A stretch of DNA of 64,000 nt from Salipiger bermudensis HTCC2601 (GTDB taxonomy: Bacteria > Pseudomonadota > Alphaproteobacteria > Rhodobacterales > Rhodobacteraceae): positions 157,342-221,341 of the forward strand of contig NZ_DS022277.1 of NCBI RefSeq assembly GCF_000153725.1, written 5' to 3'. Every line of letters starts with the position of its first letter. The first letter of the stretch is position 1. Below the pieces are notes generated by a model. It was not told the DNA's origin, did no database searches, and worked only from the letters and a program-made list of their open reading frames with translations. This document shows, in pieces, positions 34,236-42,494 of the stretch. The translations under genes and the position numbers were made by a program.

Positions 34236-35936
34236 ATGCTCAGACAGTTCTTCGACTACTACCGCCCGCACATGCGGCTCTTCTGGCTCGATTTCGGCTC
34301 TGCCGTGCTCTCGGGCCTGCTCGAGCTGGCCTTTCCGCTGGCCATCGCGGGCTTCATCGACCACCTGCTGCCGGGCGGCGACTGGGGGCTGATCGTACTG
34401 GCCTCTGTGGCGCTGGTCTGCGTCTACGTCATCAATGCCGGGCTGATGCTGGTGGTGACCTACTGGGGCCACATGCTGGGCATCAATATCGAGACCGAGA
34501 TGCGCGCCCGCGCCTTCGGACACCTCACCCGGCTGGGCTGGGGCTGGTTCGACCGCGCCGAGACCGGCAAGCTCGTCGCCCGTGTGACCCGCGATCTCGA
34601 GGAGATCGGCGAGGTCGCCCATCACGGTCCCGAGGACCTCTTCATCGCCATCATGACCTTTGCCGGCGCCTTCGGGCTGATGCTCTGGCTGCACCCGCCG
34701 CTGGCGCTGATGACGTTGGTGATCGTGCCGGCGATGGGCTGGCTTCTGGCAGTCTATGGCGGCCGGATGACGCGGACCTGGCAGGCGATCTACGGCCGCG
34801 TGGGGGCCTTCAACGTGCGGCTCGAAGAAAGCATCGGCGGCATCCGCGTGGTGCAGGCCTTCACCAACGAGGCGCATGAGCGCGCGCTCTTCGCCGAGGA
34901 TAACGCCCGCTACCGCGCCACCAAGCTCGACGCCTACCGCATCATGGCGGCGCTGAGCGCGCTGCAGTATTCCGGCATGCGGCTGGTGCAGGTGGTGGTG
35001 ATGGTGGCCGGCGCGGGCTTTGTCTTCGAGGGCGCAATGAGCACCGGCGACTACGTCGCCTTCCTGCTGCTGGTGGGCGTGTTCTTCCGCCCGCTGGAAA
35101 AGATCGCCGCGGTGATCGAGCTCTACCCCCGCGGAATCGCGGGCTTCCGCCGCTATCTCGAACTTCTGGACGAGCACCCCGAAATCGCCGACGCCCCTGA
35201 GGCGCGCGAGGCCCCGGCCCTGCGCGGCGAGATCGCCTTCGACAATGTCGAGTTCACCTATGACGGGGCGCGCGGCGTCTTGCACGGCGTGTCACTGACC
35301 GTGCAACCCGGTGAGACCGTGGCGCTGGTCGGACCCTCCGGCGCCGGCAAGACCACGATGATGGCGCTGGTGCCGCGCTTCTACGAGCCCACCGCCGGCG
35401 AGATCCGCATCGACGGGCTGCCGCCGGCCTCGTTGACCCTCGAGAGCCTGCGCCGGCAGGTCGGGCTGGTGTCGCAGGACGTGTTCCTGTTCGCCGGAAC
35501 CCTGCGCGAGAACATCGCCTATGGCCGGCTCGGTGCGACCGAGGAGGAGATCCTCGAGGCGGTGCGCGATGCCCAGCTCGGCCCGCTGGTCGACAGCCTG
35601 CCGAGCGGGCTCGACACGGTCGTGGGCGAGCGCGGGGTGATGCTCTCGGGCGGGCAACGCCAGCGGGTCGCCATCGCGCGGGTCTTCCTGCGCAACCCGC
35701 CGATCCTGCTGCTCGATGAGGCCACCTCGGCGCTCGACCGCTCGACCGAGCGCGAGGTGCAGGCGGCGCTGGCGCGGCTCGCGGTCGGACGTACGACGCT
35801 GATCATCGCGCACCGGCTCGAGACCATCCGCCACGCCGACCGCATCGTGGTGATGGATGGCGGGCGCATCGTCGAGATCGGCAGCCACGATGATCTGGTC
35901 GCCCGGCAGGAGGCCTATTTCCGGCTGCTGGACTGA
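34236..35936 (+). CDS. Exporter-fold ABC half-transporter in the siderophore operon
   Basis: A 566-residue type IV (exporter-fold) half-transporter with six TM helices (about 1-310) fused to an ATPase domain (about 335-566). Motifs are GPSGAGKTT (Walker A), VSQDVFLF (Q-loop), LSGGQRQRVAIAR (signature), LLLDEATSALD (Walker B) and IAHRLET (switch). It would work as a homodimer. Its place as last gene of the Fhu-like operon suggests siderophore export or recycling, or, as in mycobacterial IrtAB and Yersinia YbtPQ, import of ferric siderophore despite the exporter fold. Confidence 0.9.
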   Translation: MLRQFFDYYRPHMRLFWLDFGSAVLSGLLELAFPLAIAGFIDHLLPGGDWGLIVLASVALVCVYVINAGLMLVVTYWGHMLGINIETEMRARAFGHLTRLGWGWFDRAETGKLVARVTRDLEEIGEVAHHGPEDLFIAIMTFAGAFGLMLWLHPPLALMTLVIVPAMGWLLAVYGGRMTRTWQAIYGRVGAFNVRLEESIGGIRVVQAFTNEAHERALFAEDNARYRATKLDAYRIMAALSALQYSGMRLVQVVVMVAGAGFVFEGAMSTGDYVAFLLLVGVFFRPLEKIAAVIELYPRGIAGFRRYLELLDEHPEIADAPEAREAPALRGEIAFDNVEFTYDGARGVLHGVSLTVQPGETVALVGPSGAGKTTMMALVPRFYEPTAGEIRIDGLPPASLTLESLRRQVGLVSQDVFLFAGTLRENIAYGRLGATEEEILEAVRDAQLGPLVDSLPSGLDTVVGERGVMLSGGQRQRVAIARVFLRNPPILLLDEATSALDRSTEREVQAALARLAVGRTTLIIAHRLETIRHADRIVVMDGGRIVEIGSHDDLVARQEAYFRLLD

Positions 35937-35950
35937 CGCACAGGGGTGCG
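35937..35950 (+). terminator. Short stem-loop after siderophore operon
   Basis: CGCAC (35937-35941) and GTGCG (35946-35950) with loop AGGG begin directly after the ABC stop. The operon is convergent with the GntR gene here. The stem is short, so support is weak. Confidence 0.3.
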
Positions 35951-36007
35951 CCAACTGAAGGGGCACAACGCAGGTCGCGACGATAGGACCGGCGCCGGGC
36001 GGTGTGC

Positions 36008-36790
36008 TCACTCCGTACCCGAGGCGCCCATGACCGGGCGCCACTCTCGGCTCTCGCCCTGCCCGACGCGGTTCAGCGTCATCTCGAGCCGGAAGGTCTC
36101 GGGTAGGTAGAGGGCCTGCAGATACTCGACCCCACGTCCCTCGCGATCGCGCACGATCCGTCGCAACGACAGGAGCGGTGCGCCCGTCGCGACGGACAGC
36201 GCCTCTGCCACGTCTGCGCGGGCAAGCGTCGCGCTGACCGACTGGTGCGCGCTCTCCACCTCGACCCCGGAGCGCTCGAGCAGGGCATAGAGCGGCGAAC
36301 TCGCAAGGTCGGTCTCGGTGTAGTTCCGTGCGATCCGCTCGGGGACGTAGGTCGTCAGGTAGGACATCGGGCGGTCCTTGTAATAGCGCACCCGGATCGC
36401 TGTCTGGCACCTCTCCGACGGATCGATGGCCATCTGTTCGGCCACGTGAGGCGGCGCGATGTCATAAGTAAAGGACAGTAGGCGGGCGGTCGTTTCATGG
36501 CCGATCTGTTCCAGCTGCGGGATCAGCTTCGTGAAGTCCGCGTCCAGAGGTGCCTCCGCGACGTGGCCGCGAACGGCTCCGGTCTGGTCCCGCTTGATCA
36601 GGCCCTCGTCTTCGAGCGCGGCCAGCACCTTGCGCACCGTGGCGCGCGAGACTCCATACTCGGCGGCGAGGCGGGTTTCCCCGGGCAAGGCCGCCCCGTC
36701 CGCATGCGCCCCTGCGGTCAGACTGTCGCGAAGCAGAAGATAGACTCGACGGGCTTTGCCGCCCGGAGCCAGACCGATTGTTCCACTCAT
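36008..36790 (-). CDS. GntR/HutC-family regulator with UTRA domain (copy 1)
   Basis: A 260-residue regulator: winged HTH at about 10-80 (LPGETRLAAEYGVSRATVRKVLAALEDEGLI) and a UTRA effector domain at about 100-245 (LTTYVPERIARNY, LRRIVRDREGRGVEYLQALYLP). ATG 36790 has GGAAGGA with a 7-nt spacer; an extended frame upstream is not needed. Divergent from the amidase-ABC operon, its likely target. It is a clear paralogue of the regulator at 57218, sharing LTTYVP, VRD..G..VEYL..LY.P and the UTRA layout. Confidence 0.92.
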   Translation of the reverse strand: MSGTIGLAPGGKARRVYLLLRDSLTAGAHADGAALPGETRLAAEYGVSRATVRKVLAALEDEGLIKRDQTGAVRGHVAEAPLDADFTKLIPQLEQIGHETTARLLSFTYDIAPPHVAEQMAIDPSERCQTAIRVRYYKDRPMSYLTTYVPERIARNYTETDLASSPLYALLERSGVEVESAHQSVSATLARADVAEALSVATGAPLLSLRRIVRDREGRGVEYLQALYLPETFRLEMTLNRVGQGESREWRPVMGASGTE

Positions 36791-36827
36791 CCCTGTTCCT
36801 TCCGACCGAATGACCCGACGCAGTGCC

Positions 36828-36935
36828 ACTTGTTTGGGCAGGTTAGTCGGCCAGACCAGCCAAGCAAGTGTCAAGTGGACCAAACCGTTTGACGTGCAAA
36901 AATATAGCCATCTATTTGTAGTGCACATAATACAA
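36828..36935. promoter_or_regulatory. Candidate operators between GntR copy 1 and amidase operon
   Basis: ACTTGTTTGG (36828-36837) and CCAAGCAAGT (36860-36869) are inverted with one mismatch, their starts 32 bp apart. TTGTA (36916-36920) and TACAA (36931-36935) form a second inverted repeat with a 10-bp spacer. CATAATACAA (36926-36935) is 9/10 identical to CATTATACAA at 52897-52906, upstream of the ADP-forming acyl-CoA synthetase gene. Confidence 0.4.
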
Positions 36936-36980
36936 CTATGTTTCGCCGCCTTTGACGATACGCCCGGATTGAAGCCACGA

Positions 36981-37169
36981 ATGACACAGAGCACAAATCC
37001 TGACCCCATGGCCTTCGCCGCGCTGACGCAGCGCTCGGAGCAGACTGCCACCCAAGCCGAGGCCATGCGGCCCGGCAGCCACGACACCTCTGCCACGCAG
37101 ACCGGCGCGGCGCTCTGCAGCCACGCAAAGATGGCCGAGAGGCGCTGCCCGGGTCAGCGGGAGGTCTAG
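36981..37169 (+). CDS. Doubtful 62-residue ORF upstream of amidase operon
   Basis: ATG 36981 to TAG 37169. Third codon positions are mostly G or C, which favours coding, but no domain or convincing ribosome-binding site is visible and composition is low in hydrophobic residues. It ends 4 bp before the next small gene. It may be a real small subunit, a leader, or chance in GC-rich DNA. Confidence 0.3.
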   Translation: MTQSTNPDPMAFAALTQRSEQTATQAEAMRPGSHDTSATQTGAALCSHAKMAERRCPGQREV

Positions 37170-37173
37170 GGCG

Positions 37174-37371
37174 ATGGAGAAGACACAGCCCGACCCCGTC
37201 ACCGCCCTGATCCGCGACCGGCTCGACGGAAAGCGCGCCCTGCTGGACGAAGAACTCGCCCCCTGTGCCGCCGAAAGCGCCGCGATCGGCGCGGATGTTG
37301 CGGGCTTTCGCAACCGCCTGTCGCCCGGCTGCGGCCCCTTCGACTTCGAACTGGGGAGCCGCCGGAAATGA
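37174..37371 (+). CDS. 65-residue protein coupled to amidase
   Basis: A small soluble protein of unknown function. Third positions are almost all G or C, and its stop overlaps the amidase ATG by 4 bp (ATGA), so it is very likely translated with the amidase. Residues 8-50 could form helices (ALIRDRLDGKRALLDEELAP; ESAAIGADVAGFRNRL) and the tail reads GPFDFELGSR. Some amidase-signature hydrolases need a small GatC-like or AtzG-like partner, and this could be an analogue. I see no clear similarity to either. Confidence 0.6.
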   Translation: MEKTQPDPVTALIRDRLDGKRALLDEELAPCAAESAAIGADVAGFRNRLSPGCGPFDFELGSRRK

Positions 37372-38723
37372 GCCGCGACATCCGCCTGCTGTCCATCGCC
37401 GAGCTTCAGGCGCGCTATTCTGATGGCAGCCTGACGCCCTCCGAGACGACCGAGGCCTGTCTGTCCCGCGCCGAAGAGATGAATCCCGAACTGGGCGCCT
37501 TCATCTCGATAGACGCTCAAGCCGCGCGCGCCGCCGCTCAGACCCCGCGGCCGGGGGCGCTTTCGGGTGTGCCGCTGGCTCACAAGGACATCTTCGCGAC
37601 CCCGGACCGGCAGCCCGGGTGCGGCGTCGTGCGCGGGGCGCTGCCCTGTCCACCGCTGCCTCCGTCACCGCTTCTGGCACGCATGGAGGCGGCCGGCGCC
37701 ATCGACCTCGGTCCGCTGAACATGGCCGGGTTCGCGCTTGGCACGACCGGCGCGAACGCTCTGGTGGGCGATGCCCGCAACCCGTGGGACCCGGCCTTCT
37801 GCACCGGCGCCTCCTCGTCCGGCTCGGCGGTGGCGGTCGCGGCGGGGCTGGCCTTCGGATCGATCGGAACCGACAGCGGTGCCTCGGTACGGGTTCCTGC
37901 CGCGCTGTGCGGCATCGTCGGCTACATGCCCGAACACGGTGCGCTGGACGGCACCGGCTGCTTCCCGCTGAGCTGGTCCGCGGACCGGCCCGGCGTTCTG
38001 GCGCGCAACGTGGCCGACGCGGCCCTGCTGACGGCGGTGGCGCGGGGGCAAACGCCTGCACCGGTCGAACGCCCGGCGGGTCCACTGCGCATCGGCCTGC
38101 CCGAAAGCTACTATACAGAAGGCCTCAGCCCCGCGATGGCAGATGCGTTCAGCGCGGCGATCCGGCATATCGAGCAGTGCGGCCACAGCATCGTGCCCGT
38201 TCCGGTGGTCGAGACGACCGAGATGCGCTCGCTGCACCGGGCGCTGATGCGCACCGAGACCGCGGCGGTCCATCGCGCGATGATGTCGAGTCACCCCGCG
38301 CTCTACGAGCTCTCGGTGCGCAAGTTCATCACCGGCGGCGAGGGGATCCTCGCGGTGGATTACGTGGATGCCCTGAGGCTGCGCGCGGTCATGCAGGCCG
38401 AGGCGCGCCAGCTGACCTATGCCCATTGCGACGTGCTGCTGACGCCGACGACCCGCTCGCCCGCGCTGCGCTACGACGCGATCGCCGACACCTCTCGCGC
38501 AGAGACATGGGCACAGGTGACCGGGCTTGCGCATTTCACCCAGCCCGCCAGCTACCTTGGCCTGCCCGCCATCTCGGTGCCCTTCACGCTGAGCCCGGAC
38601 GGGCTGCCCCTTGGCGTTCAGCTGATCGCCCCCGCCGAACGCGAGGCGACGCTGCTGTCCGCGGCCTTGGATTTCGAGCGCCATTGGACCGACCTTGCGG
38701 CCTTCCCGCCCCTTGCCGGCTGA
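37368..38723 (+). CDS. Amidase-signature hydrolase
   Basis: A 451-residue AS-family enzyme. The Ser-cisSer-Lys triad is visible: Lys73 (AHKDIF), Ser of GASSSGSAVAV (about 149-151), and nucleophile Ser173 in GTDSGASVRVP. The usual GGSS...GTDTGGS is altered to GASS...GTDSGAS, conservative changes. It cleaves an amide or carbamate, or an aryl/alkyl acyl-amide. Followed after 37 bp by an ABC importer, so the substrate is probably brought in by that system. GatA is excluded by the operon context and the absence of GatB. Confidence 0.9.
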   Translation: MSRDIRLLSIAELQARYSDGSLTPSETTEACLSRAEEMNPELGAFISIDAQAARAAAQTPRPGALSGVPLAHKDIFATPDRQPGCGVVRGALPCPPLPPSPLLARMEAAGAIDLGPLNMAGFALGTTGANALVGDARNPWDPAFCTGASSSGSAVAVAAGLAFGSIGTDSGASVRVPAALCGIVGYMPEHGALDGTGCFPLSWSADRPGVLARNVADAALLTAVARGQTPAPVERPAGPLRIGLPESYYTEGLSPAMADAFSAAIRHIEQCGHSIVPVPVVETTEMRSLHRALMRTETAAVHRAMMSSHPALYELSVRKFITGGEGILAVDYVDALRLRAVMQAEARQLTYAHCDVLLTPTTRSPALRYDAIADTSRAETWAQVTGLAHFTQPASYLGLPAISVPFTLSPDGLPLGVQLIAPAEREATLLSAALDFERHWTDLAAFPPLAG

Positions 38724-38760
38724 CCCGGCACCCCGCGAACACCCCAACAGGAGAAACAAA

Positions 38761-39771
38761 ATGACGACGAAAATGACCCGCCGCGCCTTTGCCAGTATGG
38801 CACTTGCCGCCCCGTTGGTGATCCGCTCGGGCACCCGGCTCTCGGCACAGACGCTGAGGGAAATCAATTACATCACTCCCTACGGCAACTCCACCGTCTA
38901 CGCCCCCGACTACGTGGCCATCACCAATGGCTACTTCGAGGAGCAGGGCCTCAAGGTGAACCTGATCCCCGGCAACGGCTCCTCCGCGTCGGTCCAGCAG
39001 CTGCTGGCTGGCCAGGTCCAGATCGCTCGCACCGGCGGGCTCGACCTGATCGCGGCGCTGTCGACCGGCAACGCGCCGATCCGCGCGTTCGGCACCATCG
39101 CCCACACCTCGACCTGGTGGATCATCTCGGGCGCCGACGCGCCGATTGAGACCCCCGAGGACTTCCGGGGCAAGACCATCGGCATCGTTTCGGCCGGTGG
39201 CGGATCGGAAAAGGTGATCGACATCCTTCTGGCCGGCGCCGGCGTGCCCAAGGACGAGGTCACCTTCCAGGTGGTCGGCAACTCGCCCGGCTCGATGGAC
39301 CTGATCGAGATGGGCCGCCTCGACGGCTTCATCGGCGACATGTCCGTCTGGGCGCCGCTGAACGATCGCGGCGCGGCGATGCACGCGATGTCGCTCGACC
39401 CCTACATGGACGTGCCGGGGCAGGTCTACTTCACCACCAACGAGATGCTTGAGACCGACCCCGATGTCTGCCTCGCCTACATGCGTGCCGTGAAAAAGGC
39501 GGTTCAGGTCATCGAGGCCGACGAGACCGGCGCCGCCAGCATCGAGGCGATGATGCCCTTTGCGTTCCCGGAGCTCGACACTCCCGAGGCCGCGACGCTG
39601 ACGCTGCAGGCCGAGAAGGAGCTGTGGGTCGCCCGGGGCGACGAGGGCATCGGCAAGATCTATCCCGAGGCCTTTGCCAAGGGCTGGGAACAAATGGCCG
39701 CCGCGAACCTGTCTGATCCCGACATGGACCCCTCGGTCGCCTACACCACCGCCATCTCGGATCAGCTCTGA
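38761..39771 (+). CDS. ABC importer substrate-binding protein, NMT1/SsuA type
   Basis: A 336-residue periplasmic protein with Tat-like signal TRRAFASMALAAPLVI. The fold is NMT1/SsuA-like: YVAITNGYFEEQGLKVNLIPGNGSSASVQQLLAGQVQIA and PEDFRGKTIGIVSAGGGSEKVIDILL. ATG 38761 has AGGAG upstream. Family members bind aromatic and aliphatic sulfonates, taurine, thiamine precursors or phthalate-like acids. The ligand here is unknown, but the amidase context suggests an amide or its acid. Confidence 0.92.
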   Translation: MTTKMTRRAFASMALAAPLVIRSGTRLSAQTLREINYITPYGNSTVYAPDYVAITNGYFEEQGLKVNLIPGNGSSASVQQLLAGQVQIARTGGLDLIAALSTGNAPIRAFGTIAHTSTWWIISGADAPIETPEDFRGKTIGIVSAGGGSEKVIDILLAGAGVPKDEVTFQVVGNSPGSMDLIEMGRLDGFIGDMSVWAPLNDRGAAMHAMSLDPYMDVPGQVYFTTNEMLETDPDVCLAYMRAVKKAVQVIEADETGAASIEAMMPFAFPELDTPEAATLTLQAEKELWVARGDEGIGKIYPEAFAKGWEQMAAANLSDPDMDPSVAYTTAISDQL

Positions 39772-39798
39772 GCCAACGCAAGCACGAACAGGACCACA

Positions 39799-40548
39799 AT
39801 GACTGTCGCTATTTCATGCCAACAGGTCAGCAAGACCTACGAGACCCGCAACGGACCGGTGAATGCCCTGAGTCCCTGCGATCTCGAGATTTCACCTGGC
39901 GAGTTCGTCGTCCTGCTGGGGCCCTCGGGCTGCGGCAAGACGACCCTGCTGCGCATGATCGGCCGGCTTCATGACCACACGTCCGGTTCGCTTGATCTGA
40001 CCCCTGTCGAAGCCGGTGAAACCACCACCGGCTTCGTCTTCCAGCAGGCCAACCTGATGCCCTGGATGACCGTGGAGGAGAACGTGGCCCTGCCGCTGCG
40101 TCTCAAGAAACAGCCCAAGGCCACCCGGATGGAGACGGCGCGCGACCTGTGCAGCCGCGTGGGCCTCGAGAATTTCACCAAGAGCTGGCCCCGCGAGCTC
40201 TCGGGCGGCATGCAGCAGCGTGTCTCGATCGCACGCGCGTTGGCCGATGACCCCCAGCTTCTGCTCATGGACGAACCCTTCGGCGCGCTGGACGCGCTGA
40301 CCCGGACCCGCATGAACAGCGAGCTGGAACGGCTGTGGATGGCCTCCGGCGCCACCGTGGTTCTGGTCACGCATTCCATCACCGAGGCGATCATGCTGGC
40401 CGACCGCATCGTGGTGATGAGCGCGCGCCCCGGTCGCATCGTCAGCGAGACCCGCGTGCCATTCCCGCGGCCACGCGGCACCCAGATCGAGAACACCCCC
40501 GAATTCCAGGCCATCGCGGCCGACCTTCGCAGCCAGTTGGAGCACTGA
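39799..40548 (+). CDS. ABC importer ATPase, SsuB/TauB type
   Basis: A 249-residue ATPase. Walker A GPSGCGKTT, Q-loop VFQQANLMPW, signature ELSGGMQQRVSIARAL, Walker B LLMDEPFGALD, switch VTHSITEA. ITEAIMLADRIVVMSARPGRI and the DEPFGALD sequence are typical of the nitrate/sulfonate/taurine branch. It pairs with the permease starting 2 bp after its stop. Confidence 0.95.
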   Translation: MTVAISCQQVSKTYETRNGPVNALSPCDLEISPGEFVVLLGPSGCGKTTLLRMIGRLHDHTSGSLDLTPVEAGETTTGFVFQQANLMPWMTVEENVALPLRLKKQPKATRMETARDLCSRVGLENFTKSWPRELSGGMQQRVSIARALADDPQLLLMDEPFGALDALTRTRMNSELERLWMASGATVVLVTHSITEAIMLADRIVVMSARPGRIVSETRVPFPRPRGTQIENTPEFQAIAADLRSQLEH

Positions 40549-40549
40549 C

Positions 40550-41320
40550 ATGAACCGGATCAGGCATTTCGCACCCGGCATCGTGTCGGTCGTGGGCTTC
40601 TTCGCAGTGTGGGAGATCTACTGCCGCATGTCGGGGATCAACCCGCTCATCCTGCCGCCGCCCAGCCAGATTGGAGCGATTTTCTTCGACGTCGCGCTGG
40701 ATCCGCGCACCCTGCGCCACGCCAGCATTACCCTGACCGAGACACTGGCCGGCTTCGGGCTTGCCACGGTGATCGGTATGACCGTGGGCTGGGCCGTCGC
40801 CGCCTCTCCGCTGATCGAGCGCGCGGTGCACCCGTTCATCGTCGCGAGCCAGGTCATCCCCAAGGTGGCGCTGGTGCCGCTGTTCGTGGTCTGGTTCGGC
40901 TTCGGCATGACCTCGAAGATCGTCGTGGCGGCCGTCATCGCCTTCTTCCCGGTGCTGGTGAACACCGTTCTCGGCCTGCGCTCGGTTCAGCCCGGGCACG
41001 CGGATGTGTTCCATTCGCTGAAGGCCACCCTGTGGCAGCGCATCTGGCTGCTGCAAATTCCTTCGGCCCTGCCGGCCATTCTGGCGGGCATGGAGATGGC
41101 GATCGTGCTGGCCACGATCGGCGCCGTGGTCGGCGAATTCCTCGGCGGCAGCAGCGGCCTTGGCTACATGGCCGTGGCGACGATGAACGCCTTCCAGACC
41201 GACCGTCTGTTCGTCATCATCATCCTGCTGACGCTCATCGGCTTTGTCCTCTACGCCATGATGGCGGGGCTGAAACGCGCGCTCGTCTCATGGTCGGACA
41301 ACCAGAAGGCAGGGTCCTGA
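40550..41320 (+). CDS. ABC importer permease, SsuC/TauC type
   Basis: A 256-residue permease with about six TM helices, LPPPSQI near the N-terminus and the cytoplasmic EAA-type coupling loop (around VFHSLKATLWQRIWLLQIPSALPAILAGMEMAI). VGEFLGGSSGLGYM matches the SsuC/TauC group. ATG 40550 follows the ATPase stop by 1 nt. It is 3 bp from the acyl-CoA dehydrogenase gene, so transport and catabolism share one transcript. Confidence 0.95.
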   Translation: MNRIRHFAPGIVSVVGFFAVWEIYCRMSGINPLILPPPSQIGAIFFDVALDPRTLRHASITLTETLAGFGLATVIGMTVGWAVAASPLIERAVHPFIVASQVIPKVALVPLFVVWFGFGMTSKIVVAAVIAFFPVLVNTVLGLRSVQPGHADVFHSLKATLWQRIWLLQIPSALPAILAGMEMAIVLATIGAVVGEFLGGSSGLGYMAVATMNAFQTDRLFVIIILLTLIGFVLYAMMAGLKRALVSWSDNQKAGS

Positions 41321-41323
41321 GCC

Positions 41324-42463
41324 ATGCTCGAACCCGATGAGAACCAGCGCCTGATCCTCGATACGGTCGACCGTTTCATGGCGCGCCACATGCCGTCCGA
41401 AGAGGCCGGCCGCCGGGACGAGGCCCACACCCCGCCATATGACCTGCTGCCGCATCTCGGTGAAGCCGGGTTTCTGGGACTGCCCGTCCCGGAGGCGCAT
41501 GGCGGGCTGGGCCTCGACTGGACCACCATGGCGCTGGTGCAGGAGCGGCTGGCCTGGCACGCCTATGCGGTCGGCTCGATCGTCAACCGCGTGGTGGGCT
41601 TCGGGGCGATGTCGGTCCTGTCCTACGGATCCGAGGCCCAGAAGGCCCGGCTGCTGCCGCGCATCACCTCCGGGCGCTGCCTGATCGCGCTGGCCCTGAC
41701 AGAACCGCAGGCGGGATCGGATGCGGGTGCAATCCGCACCCGGGCCGAGCGCAGCGGCGATGGCTGGGTCCTGACCGGCGGCAAGACCTGGATCAGCGAC
41801 GCCGGCGGCGCCGATTACCTGCTGACCGCCGCGCGCACCGACCCCGACAGCCGTGGCTCGCGCGGGGTCTCGATGTTTCTCGTGCCGCGCGACGCGCCCG
41901 GCATCGCCATGACCCAGATCCCCAAGGTCGGCAACAATTGCATGCCGAGCTGGGAGATCGGCCTTGATGGCGTGCAGGTGGGCGCGGAAGCGCTGATGGG
42001 CGAGGAGGGCAAAGGGTTTTCCGGCCTGATGTCGACCCTGCACTACTCGCGCGCCAGTATGGCCGCGACGGTGCTGGGCTGTGCGCAGGCGGCGCTGGAT
42101 CTCACCATCGCCCATGCCAAAGAGCGCAAGCAGTTCGGGCGCCCCATCGGGTCGTTCCAGACCATCCGCCACCGGATCGCCGACATGCAGATGCGCGTCG
42201 ATGCCACCCGGCTGGTCGTGCGCCACCTCGCCTGGATGATCGCCGAGGGGCGCGACAGCAGCCGCTTTGCCTCGCAGGCGAAGGTTCAGGCCACCGAATG
42301 CCTGCAATTCGTGACCGATCACGGCATGCAGATCCTCGCCAGCGCCGGCTATGCCCGCGAAAGCGCCATGCAGCGCTACTGGCGCGACGCACGGCTCTAT
42401 TCCTTCGGGGAGGGCTCGAACGAAATTCAGCGCGACCTCATCGCGCGCCAGCTTGGCCTTTGA
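41324..42463 (+). CDS. Acyl-CoA dehydrogenase family protein
   Basis: A 379-residue FAD enzyme. The FAD/CoA segments LALTEPQAGSDAGAIRTRA and KTWISDAGGADYLLTAART, RKQFGRPIGSFQTIRHRIADMQ, and the C-terminal FGEGSNEIQRD with candidate base Glu363 are intact. It is at the short end of the family length range. It would introduce an alpha,beta double bond in a CoA thioester, which fits the two acyl-CoA synthetases nearby. Start 3 bp after the permease gene. Confidence 0.92.
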   Translation: MLEPDENQRLILDTVDRFMARHMPSEEAGRRDEAHTPPYDLLPHLGEAGFLGLPVPEAHGGLGLDWTTMALVQERLAWHAYAVGSIVNRVVGFGAMSVLSYGSEAQKARLLPRITSGRCLIALALTEPQAGSDAGAIRTRAERSGDGWVLTGGKTWISDAGGADYLLTAARTDPDSRGSRGVSMFLVPRDAPGIAMTQIPKVGNNCMPSWEIGLDGVQVGAEALMGEEGKGFSGLMSTLHYSRASMAATVLGCAQAALDLTIAHAKERKQFGRPIGSFQTIRHRIADMQMRVDATRLVVRHLAWMIAEGRDSSRFASQAKVQATECLQFVTDHGMQILASAGYARESAMQRYWRDARLYSFGEGSNEIQRDLIARQLGL

Positions 42464-42494
42464 GACGCGCCGAGGCGCAAGGGAGACAGACGAC

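Larger units (their letters stand above)
36791..37173. other. 383-bp divergent control region with a doubtful small ORF
   Basis: The AT-rich left half (36791-36950) is the promoter zone between the regulator and the amidase operon. The right half carries a possible 62-codon ORF, listed separately. Inverted repeats in the left half are listed as candidate operators. Confidence 0.5.

Noticed and set aside
37174-37371. Toxin-antitoxin interpretation of the small gene before amidase
   Set aside because: No toxin or antitoxin motif, and its start/stop overlap couples it to a metabolic gene.
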